A DNA stretch of 64,000 bases, taken from the NCBI GenBank assembly GCA_039105265.1, contig JAPFFF010000002.1, forward strand, positions 5,828,001-5,892,000, given 5' to 3'. This stretch comes from Tritrichomonas musculus. Its lineage: Eukaryota; Parabasalia; Tritrichomonadida; Tritrichomonadidae. The translations under genes were made by a program, and so were the position numbers. Under the pieces are notes generated by a model. That model saw only the letters and a program-made list of their open reading frames with translations, made no database searches and had not been told where the DNA came from. Each line of letters begins with the position of its first letter. The stretch's first letter is position 1. Positions 57,454 to 64,000 of the stretch are shown in pieces.

Positions 57454-57846
57454 ACCCATATTTTTAAAAAAAATAATTAAAAATTGACAAAATCATGAGG
57501 TTCCATAATTTAATGAACAATTGTGGTACTAATACGCTGGGTAAAAATTTGATGCGATTCAAGAATTGAGCCCGATACCTATCCCACCCAAAGCGAGAAT
57601 CATACTACTACAAAAATCACCCTTTATGTCAACAAAAATTTTAAATATTATCTTTTTTTGATTGTCACGATTTTATATAGAAAAAAAAATCATCAAAATA
57701 TTTATGTAACAAAAAGTTTAAACTTTTTATTTATATCAATTCAAAAAGTTTCTGAAAACAATGACAATTAATTGATTTTATATTTTAGTGGCAATGTTGA
57801 TTAATTTAAATATTTGAACAACTTGTATTTGATTTTATTAATTCTT
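57454..57846. other. Intergenic region upstream of ribosomal protein P1
   Basis: Carries AAAAAGTTTAAACTTTTT near 57714 and TTCAAAAAGTTTC near 57744, instances of the AAAAAGTT word that recurs near gene starts. No gene. Confidence 0.45.
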
Positions 57847-57856
57847 TCATTTCATT
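57847..57856 (+). promoter_or_regulatory. Paired initiator-like TCATTTCATT
   Basis: Two overlapping TCATT(T) matches to the trichomonad initiator lie 24 and 19 bases before the P1 start codon at 57873. Confidence 0.55.
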
Positions 57857-57872
57857 TTTTTTTAAAGTTATA

Positions 57873-58193
57873 ATGGCATCACCCGAACTTGCATGTGTTT
57901 ACGCCGCTCTTATTTTGAATGATGACAACATCGAAATAACAAATGATAAAATCAAAAATATCTTGGATGCAGCAGGTGTCAAAGTTGAATCTTACTGGAT
58001 TGATCTCTTTGCAGATTATTTCAAAACACGCGACATTTCTGAACTCATCAAAGGAACTCCACTCGGAGGTTCTCAAACTTCATCAGCTTCAGCCGATGCA
58101 AATGCTCCAAAAGAAAATGAAGAAGCTAAAGAGGAAAAGAAAGAAGAAGAGGAAGTTGAAATTGCAGGAGGTTTTGATGATCTTTTCGTTTAA
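57873..58193 (+). CDS. RPLP1: Large-subunit acidic ribosomal protein P1
   Basis: 106 residues with the P1 N-terminal helical dimerisation domain: ELACVYAALILNDDNIEIT, then DAAGVKVESYWIDLFADYF. An Ala/Ser hinge and a Glu/Lys-rich acidic tail follow. P1/P2 proteins form the stalk of the 60S subunit that recruits elongation factors. The tail ends GGFDDLFV, where most eukaryotes have a form of DDDMGFGLFD; the hydrophobic FDDLF core is kept. The ATG is well placed after paired initiator-like sites, and the stop forms TAAA. No intron visible. Confidence 0.95.
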   Translation: MASPELACVYAALILNDDNIEITNDKIKNILDAAGVKVESYWIDLFADYFKTRDISELIKGTPLGGSQTSSASADANAPKENEEAKEEKKEEEEVEIAGGFDDLFV

Positions 58194-58291
58194 ACAATTC
58201 TTCCCATCATCTTCAAGTAAAAAAATCAATTTTTTAAATTTCTGTCTTTTGCACGATTTTTTATTTTAATTTAAAAATTGAATGCTAAATG

Positions 58292-58372
58292 ATAAGCATA
58301 CCTTCATTTGACGGTTTGGAGGGAAAAATCCTCTCAAAAATCATCCAAAAAGTCAAATGGAGGTATGCTTAT
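58292..58372. repeat. 21-bp stem-loop 3' of RPLP1
   Basis: 58292-58312 and 58352-58372 pair over 21 bases with one mismatch that would be G-U on one strand (ATAAGCATACCT / AGGTATGCTTAT). The loop contains a smaller hairpin (GAGG...CCTC). It may be a MITE, a 3' end structure or a small RNA. Confidence 0.55.
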
Positions 58373-58554
58373 AAATGATCAAGATTCATCGTAAATGCTG
58401 ATTTTTCATTCAAAATTATAACAATTATTTTTTTTATATAATGATCATCTTTCAGGCATTCTAAAATTGGAAGCAATTATTAATAATTCTTCATTTGAAT
58501 GTTCCAAAAAAATAATGAAACAAGAAATAAATAAATATTATTTTATTTTTAAAT

Positions 58555-59700
58555 TTATTTCAAATATCCAAAATATTCAAGCGCTGACAGATTCAAAAAA
58601 TATGATCCGTACGAGTTTTTTCCTGTTTGTCTAATTCTTAAATAACGATAATAGTCATCTTTTCCCAACTCTTTTTGTATGTCAAACACGTATTTTGCAT
58701 TGGCAGAGTCCAGGAATGTCACATCACTTCTCAAATCCAAAATTTTCCATTCGTCTCCCCAGTCAGTGTTTGATCCCTCAACCACCAAGTTTTTGAAATG
58801 GTTGCCTCCTTTTCCTGAGTCACTTTTCGTCCTCAGTGTGTAGTGCGTTGGCCTCACTTTTTTGTCTTTGAAATCGAACTTTATCCACGAATTTTGCTGG
58901 CTGTCATAGGTGAAGTAATGTTTGTCAACATCTAGGTCGACAACGTATTTTGAGTAACGATCATTGGAGACGGTTGATGAAGTGACTTTAACAACGTTTT
59001 TTTCATCAACATTTCCATGACACATTTGCGTCAAATAACGAATAATTCCATTGAAACAGTTCGTCATATTCAAAAAGTTTCTCATTTGAATAGTAATGAC
59101 GGTTTTGGTCATTACTTTTATTGTAAGGCGAAATGATTACTTTGAATTTTCGCCACAGTTCATTTGTCATTTGATTGATGTCAAATTCATTGAATTTATT
59201 TTGAGTAAGCTCACAGAATTCCACTTTTTCATAGAATTCAGTTATTTTCAAATTTTTAACGTCATGATTATCGAAAATCTGATGAATAAAGTCTAATAAA
59301 TTATCTTCACTTTCAAGCGTTAAATGGTCGCTTGTAATAAATAAAGAATTGATTTTTGAAGCCTTTTTAATTCTTTTTGATCAATTGAATAAAAAATGGA
59401 TGCAACGAAATCAATAATATCAGAAAAATTAAAATCTTTGGATATTTTGGAACAATCATAAAGAAGTTTTAAATTGTGAAGATAAAGGTCAATATTTGAC
59501 TCATTAATTTCAGTTGACCTTTATCATACAATTCGTCATTTTGAAGAATAATTGATATACATCGAAGCTTAATACTTTGTTCGATGTTAATTGAAATTGA
59601 ATATCCTCTTGAAAGTTGTTGAAGAAGTGAAATTATATCATCTGAAAGTATTTCTTCTGGGTTTAGTTGGAAATTTAAAGAATTGCATTTTAAAAATCAT
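58555..59700 (-). pseudogene. BTB/BACK-F5/8C-type trichomonad gene, broken
   Basis: The C-terminal F5/8 type C (discoidin-like) domain is intact at 58555-59050: NSWIKFDFKDKKVRPTHYTL, LVVEGSNTDWGDEWKILDLR, YYRYLRIRQTGKNSYGSYF and LSALEYFGYLK. Immediately upstream the protein text continues in another frame (ITEFYEKVEFCEL, LWRKFKVIIS). Farther up, to about 59700, typical BTB/BACK-like pieces appear in shifting frames (NPEEILSDDIISLLQQL, FNFSDIIDFVASIFYSID, LFITSDHLTLESED). At least three frame changes are needed, so this is a degraded member of a large trichomonad family. Confidence 0.7.
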
Positions 59701-59771
59701 TCAAATAAATGTAATCAATAGATTGATCTGAATAACGAATTCTTGAAACTATTGGTTAAGCCTTGGTTTTT

Positions 59772-59823
59772 GTATTTACAATTGTATACAACTTGTCTGT
59801 TTAAAAATTACAATTGTAAATAC
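59772..59823. repeat. 15-bp perfect hairpin
   Basis: GTATTTACAATTGTA at 59772-59786 and its exact complement at 59809-59823 with a 22-base loop, in the gap between the broken F5/8C gene and the 221-residue gene. Confidence 0.5.
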
Positions 59824-59996
59824 GTTATTTTCTCGATATTAATTTTTTATTTTTATCTTGATCTACAATTATTTTTTTATATTTAAAATGTTTTAAATAA
59901 TTTATAAATAAAAAGATAAAATAGTAAAATGTTTTTCAAATTAAACAATATTATTTTTTTTAATAGTAAATATCTTTTCATACTATTTAATACAAT

Positions 59997-60662
59997 TTAA
60001 AGTATTATTGCACGTTTTAAATGTCTTAATTTTCTATTTTTATGTTGATTAATGAACATTCTTACTTTATTGATTTTTGGAATCATTTTCATGTTTGATT
60101 TCTTACCCAAATAATTTTGGCGAGTCCTGAATTCTTTGAATTCTTTATCAAAATTAGATTGCTTTCGTTTTTTATCTTTCTTGGTTTCTTGTTTACTCTC
60201 ATGCGGAATCATGTCATTGTAATTATTTAAAATCGCATTCGCATATTCATTAACAATTTCTCTTCCAAATAAATTCCTCATTGTTTCATTGTTTCTGACA
60301 TATAAATAAAAATTATAAGTTAACTGAACTGTATCATCACGAACATTTTCATTTCGAATAAAGTTTCGTATTAAACGATCTATAACTAAAGGACGTAAAA
60401 TAAATATCCAAGGAAGAATGTTTCCAGAATCATTCCTATTATTAATTATTCTTTCAAATAAATTTTTCATATTAGAAACAAATGAATCAATAACTTCTTG
60501 ATTTGTATTGTCAAAAATGATTAAAAAAGGACGAGTAAAGGTGGAAAAGAACTCAATATCATTTGGCTGATATATTTCTGCACGATTTGTATTTTCTTCA
60601 ATGATAAGTTGATTGATACCTGATATAAAAAACTCTTCAATTTTATTTTTGGGAACCGGCAT
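59997..60662 (-). CDS. Unknown 221-residue protein with basic C-terminus
   Basis: ATG-initiated (MPVPKNKIEEFF). Residues 1-150 look globular and helical, with FFSTFTRPFLIIFDNTNQEV and WIFILRPLVIDRLIRNFI. From about 155 the chain is strongly basic (KQETKKDKKRKQ, then INQHKNRKLRHLKRAI), suggesting nucleic-acid binding or a nuclear signal. There is no signal peptide or membrane helix. I recognise no family. The long uninterrupted frame and AT-rich but regular codon use support a real gene. Confidence 0.65.
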   Translation of the reverse strand: MPVPKNKIEEFFISGINQLIIEENTNRAEIYQPNDIEFFSTFTRPFLIIFDNTNQEVIDSFVSNMKNLFERIINNRNDSGNILPWIFILRPLVIDRLIRNFIRNENVRDDTVQLTYNFYLYVRNNETMRNLFGREIVNEYANAILNNYNDMIPHESKQETKKDKKRKQSNFDKEFKEFRTRQNYLGKKSNMKMIPKINKVRMFINQHKNRKLRHLKRAIIL

Positions 60663-61422
60663 TAATAAAAAAGAAACTTTATCAGAGAGTTACAAATATA
60701 AAAATAAAATTTATAGATTAATTATATGCCAACCGTATTTCAAAGAAAATTTTGGAAAATAAAATTGTTTTGACAATTATGGAAATTATTGTAAACTTCT
60801 GAATTCAAAAAAGTCAAAATTTTCAATAGATATAAAAAAGGTAAAATTGTTTCAGTTTTTTTTCCTTTTTAAGATTTGAAATATAATTTACTTTAATATA
60901 GCAAATGTCCATTGGGATTGCTTAAAATTATGAAAAATTTGGCTTCTTTCATTTAATCATTCCAAATTAAAAATATTGTTTGCATTGCTAAAGATCAAAT
61001 CCAGTAGATTCAAAATGTAATATAAATTTGAAACTTTGCTACATGTGAAAAGGTGCATTTTTGAATGCGTGTTGTATACATAATTTTAAATTTTTTACAG
61101 GTTCCACCGTTCAAACTGTTCATCGCAGTGTTCAAGATGCCAACCTTCTCAATTTTTCTGAGGTATTTATTTTAATGCACCTGTTTCACTTTTGCAAAAT
61201 ATATATTCATATTCGAAAATTTTTGATAATTCAAAAAAACTCAATTTGAGAAAAAATGAATAAAAACTGAAATAAATGATTTTATTACAAGTAATCATTA
61301 AAAATTAATACTCTTAAAAGTAAACTTTCTCAATTTTTGAATGAATAGTATATGATCTCCAGAGAACGATGAATTAAAAAAAAAAAAAAAAAAGCAGAAG
61401 TAATTTCAAATGCCTCAATTTT
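60663..61422. other. Intergenic, AT-rich
   Basis: No gene called; the 62-codon plus-strand frame at 61061 has no support. A run of A lies at about 61377-61394. Confidence 0.45.
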
Positions 61423-62295
61423 TTAAATAAAAAATAATTCATGAAAATTATCATCATCATATAATTGTAAAAAGCTTTTCTCATCAAATGAAACTTGAGT
61501 GATATTTTTATCTTTTTTGGTAGATTCTTCAGACACTTTTGAAGTCTTTTTATTTTTTTCACATGATCTTTTTGACATGCCGCCTATACAAAATTTCCGA
61601 CTTTTTTTATGAAAATTGTCCAGAAATGAAAATTCTTGTGACATAATGTTGTGCTTTCTATTTAATCTGTTTTCTCTTTTCATTTTATTCCTGAGAACTA
61701 AATTATATCTATTTCTTATTGATACTTCAGATCTTCCTGTGATGATTTTCTCCATCATTTTCCACTTTTTTCCGTGCGTTTCAACAGATTTCATTAACAA
61801 TTCATCCTCTTGCTTAGTCCAATCAGACTTGTTTATTTTTGGGTCTAAATAATGATAGTAACGATCCCTACATTGCCGAGGATTTCGATCATAGTTTCCT
61901 TGTTTCATGAGCTTTGAAGCAACAACCCAATTTTTTTCGCCAATCATATTAATAATTGATGAGAGAAAATTATCTTCATCTATAGAAAATGGTTTCTTTG
62001 ATAAACTTTTTGTTGATTGATCTTTCAAATCATAATTTTTCATACCATATTTTTGTGAATCCACATTTGAATTGATTAATCTTGGGAACTTGTTCGTGTT
62101 GTTTTCATTAAAACAATTTATTGGAGCGTCTCCAGCATTAAATAATATTGATATAGGATTATTCATATTTGTTGTAGCAAAATCAATTCCATGTTTTTGT
62201 TGAGTACATAGAATTTGAGCATTTCCGAGCTCACTATTCAAAAACTCTTGGATTGCGTTTGGATTCTCTTTACTATTTCTGTCATTTGTTTGCAT
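61423..62295 (-). CDS. Two-repeat Myb DNA-binding protein
   Basis: The start is chosen at the ATG at 62295 (MQTNDRNSKEN), since the longer frame lacks an ATG. TCATAT lies 36 bases upstream. The protein is about 290 residues. Two Myb repeats sit at about residues 105-210. The first runs from KKPFSIDEDNFL through NWVVASKLM to PRQCRDRYYHYL. The second runs from DWTKQEDELLMKSVETHG through KWKMMEKII to VSIRNRYNLVL. The recognition-helix patterns are intact. The C-terminal part is basic then acidic. Trichomonad R2R3 Myb proteins bind promoter elements and act as transcription regulators in the nucleus; targets are unknown here. Confidence 0.88.
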   Translation of the reverse strand: MQTNDRNSKENPNAIQEFLNSELGNAQILCTQQKHGIDFATTNMNNPISILFNAGDAPINCFNENNTNKFPRLINSNVDSQKYGMKNYDLKDQSTKSLSKKPFSIDEDNFLSSIINMIGEKNWVVASKLMKQGNYDRNPRQCRDRYYHYLDPKINKSDWTKQEDELLMKSVETHGKKWKMMEKIITGRSEVSIRNRYNLVLRNKMKRENRLNRKHNIMSQEFSFLDNFHKKSRKFCIGGMSKRSCEKNKKTSKVSEESTKKDKNITQVSFDEKSFLQLYDDDNFHELFFI

Positions 62296-62861
62296 TTTTA
62301 AATTTAAAAAAAAATAAAAAAACAAAAATATGAAGTAAATTTTTATTAATTAAGTGATACCTATCAAAAAATTCAGTTTATTGAATTATAATATCGCAAA
62401 GGTTAAATATTTAACCAATATATTTCAATTATCTCAAATTATGGTTTCAATTTGTTCTTAAGTTATTTTATTCTAGAATTTAAGCATTTATTTATTTGGT
62501 TAATATTAAAATAAAATAAAATTTTTAGGATAAATTTCAAAAAGTTCATTTATTCAAATATTGAATTCTGTCAGAAATTCTATTTTTGAATTCTATAAGA
62601 AATGTTATTAAAGATGATTAAGAAGAAGTATGGTTTACTTCTTCTGAATAAAAATATTTATAATTGTAATTGAAAAAGTTTAATTTTTTTTATTCAAGTT
62701 AAGTGAGTATAGAAAAAGTTTAAAACTATATTTTTTTCAATTAGATTGACTTAAAAATATTTTATTTTTTTTTTATTTTTGTTTGAAAGTTAATACATAA
62801 TAAATAATTAGAATATTAGAATTATAAATATACAAAAAAAATGTTTTATTTGATCATTCTA
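62296..62861. other. Intergenic, AT-rich
   Basis: Upstream region of the Myb gene, with AAAAAGTT words near 62543, 62672 and 62715. No gene. Confidence 0.4.
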
Positions 62862-63275
62862 TGACCATCTTCTTTAAGAGATAGAATAAAATCGAGAGCT
62901 TCATCATGATTGAAGACTTTTCATTGTAGATCAAATGCAGATAGTTTTTTTTTTCATATGATCGGGATTAAAACAATTTGATTATTTTCAATTTATCTTA
63001 GTTGCTGGCTCAATATCCCATCAGCATATGCGTGATTTTTTTGATCAAAGTCTATGTCTTTATGAATCGATATTTGTTGAATTGGATAGGTGGCTTAAAG
63101 ACTTTAATCTATTCAGCTAAATATTGTTTTTCAAATTTGTTCCCAAGAGCCTTCCCGCTTTTTTTTTTTTTTTTTTTTTCAAAATACAAAAATTATCTTG
63201 AATCCTCTCGACTGCTTCTAGTTAGTGAATCAACTGCTTCTAGTAAAAGTTTTAGTTTTTTATATGCCTGAACAA
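62862..63275 (-). pseudogene. Decayed coding remnant, family unknown
   Basis: Minus-strand text reads, across several frames, LLLEAVDSLTRSSREDSR, a Lys run from the A-tract at 63158-63179, SGKALGNKFEKQYLAE, KDIDFDQKNHAYADGILSQQ and finally VFNHDEALDFILSLKEDGH to a stop near 62865. The pieces are clearly protein-like, but stops and frame changes interrupt them. No family recognised. Confidence 0.45.
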
Positions 63276-63882
63276 CTTAATCATAATTTTATTAGAAAAA
63301 GTTTTGATTAAGAAATGTATCTTTTCTATTTGGCTTGGCAAAACATTAATATATCATTCAAAGCCTGTGGTAGGAATCAAGTCGAACCACTCCAAAATAT
63401 TGTTTCAAATACTTTATTAAAAAAAAATATAATATCATTTTTGATAAAGAAGATGATTTAAGTTTAAAAAGTTAATACTTGCTTGTTTTAAGTGATTTTT
63501 AGGTTCATTTTGATATAATTTACTTCAACTATTGATATTGAAAACAAATTTTGAGGCTTTCTATTATTGAATATATAATAGATTTGTATTAGATCCAAAA
63601 CAATGCTTAATTTGTGCCTTATAAGTAACAATTCCTAACAATCATAAAGTTTCTTTTACTATAAGTATCAACGCTAAAACCATTTATTTTATATTTGTTA
63701 TGACGCTCTTTGTTCTGAATTCTATGAATATCTTTCAAAAAGTTGTATATGCATTTAATAATACGTGCACAGTATTTTAGCGCTTATTTAAGATAAGAAA
63801 AAGAGTTTTTTCAACAATTGCATTAGATATAATCATTAAAAACAAAATTATTGAAATGAACAAAATAAATTGAATATAGAAA
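63276..63882. other. Intergenic, AT-rich
   Basis: No feature seen apart from simple AT-rich sequence and an AAAAAGTT word near 63297. Confidence 0.45.
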
Positions 63883-63893
63883 TCACTTCACTT
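63883..63893 (+). promoter_or_regulatory. Paired initiator-like TCACTTCACTT
   Basis: Two TCACTT matches lie 11 and 6 bases before the ATG at 63896, at the distance known for trichomonad initiators. Confidence 0.65.
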
Positions 63894-63895
63894 TA

Positions 63896-64000
63896 ATGAA
63901 AGTTCTTATCCTCGTTGCTCATTGTGATAAAAAAGGACGTTCACATGCTCATAAGATTGCTGAAGCATCAAAAGATGCCCTTCTAAAAGAAAATCATGAG
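63896..64000 (+). CDS. Flavodoxin-fold NAD(P)H oxidoreductase, 5' end only
   Basis: The first 35 codons of a gene running off the window. It begins MKVLILVAHCDKKGRSHAHK, then IAEASKDALLKENHE. A hydrophobic first strand, a short loop with polar residues in the FMN-phosphate position, and a following helix match the start of the flavodoxin-2/NQO-like quinone reductase family. The start is firm because of the initiator-like pair just before it. Substrate cannot be judged from this fragment. Confidence 0.7.
   Translation, partial: MKVLILVAHCDKKGRSHAHKIAEASKDALLKENHE

Noticed and set aside
61061-61249. 62-codon plus-strand frame
   Set aside because: No family, no initiator, lies between two convincing minus-strand genes.
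1-64000. tRNA, rRNA or snRNA genes
   Set aside because: No T-loop GGTTCGAATCC-type motif or other RNA gene signature was noticed by eye; a covariance-model scan would be decisive.

Overview
This is very AT-rich eukaryotic DNA, most likely from a trichomonad parabasalid close to Tritrichomonas. The assignment rests on the gene families present: DUF3447/ankyrin proteins, BspA-like leucine-rich repeats with a 23-residue period, a TKL-type kinase joined to SEL1 and BspA repeats, RCC1-like and BTB/F5-8C-type genes, and a Cys-rich type I surface protein. It also rests on the lack of visible introns, on TCA(C/T)(A/T) initiator-like elements a few bases before several ATGs, and on stop codons overlapping TAAA. 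The species is inference.

Layout. 0.4-3.5 kb: a DUF3447/ankyrin/BspA gene split into two open frames. 4.26-14.62 kb: one giant inverted-repeat element with arms of about 4.36 kb and a 9-bp flanking direct repeat. 15-27 kb: three copies of a 195-residue unknown family, a small membrane protein, a MITE-like element and a 1104-residue Cys-rich surface protein. 28.6-34.3 kb: decayed coding DNA, a type I pullulanase-like enzyme and a frame-broken RCC1-like gene. 34.4-35.3 kb: two TA-flanked MITE-like elements. 35.9-53 kb: a DUF3447 gene followed by scattered ankyrin-repeat remnants. Among these lie a 7.8-kb Polinton-like element (39305-47122) that itself carries a 1.33-kb palindromic insert, a 122-bp palindromic satellite, a Tc1/mariner-like element and a 454-bp MITE. 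53.7-56.7 kb: a kinase-SEL1-BspA-GTPase locus. 57-64 kb: a second MITE copy, ribosomal protein P1, a broken BTB/F5-8C gene, an unknown basic protein, a Myb protein, a decayed fragment and the start of a flavodoxin-fold oxidoreductase.

The convincing intact host genes are few: the Cys-rich surface protein, pullulanase, P1, Myb protein, the 221-residue unknown, the 195-residue trio and the partial oxidoreductase. Most of the rest is mobile DNA and decaying members of large families. The most unusual material is the PolB-only Polinton-like element and its nested palindrome. Both have AGTAGT...ACTACT tips and 5-bp flanking repeats, which suggests one shared mobilising machinery. Next in interest are the giant-armed transposon, the hairpin satellite and the kinase/GTPase fusion locus. 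No tRNA, rRNA or CRISPR array was recognised.
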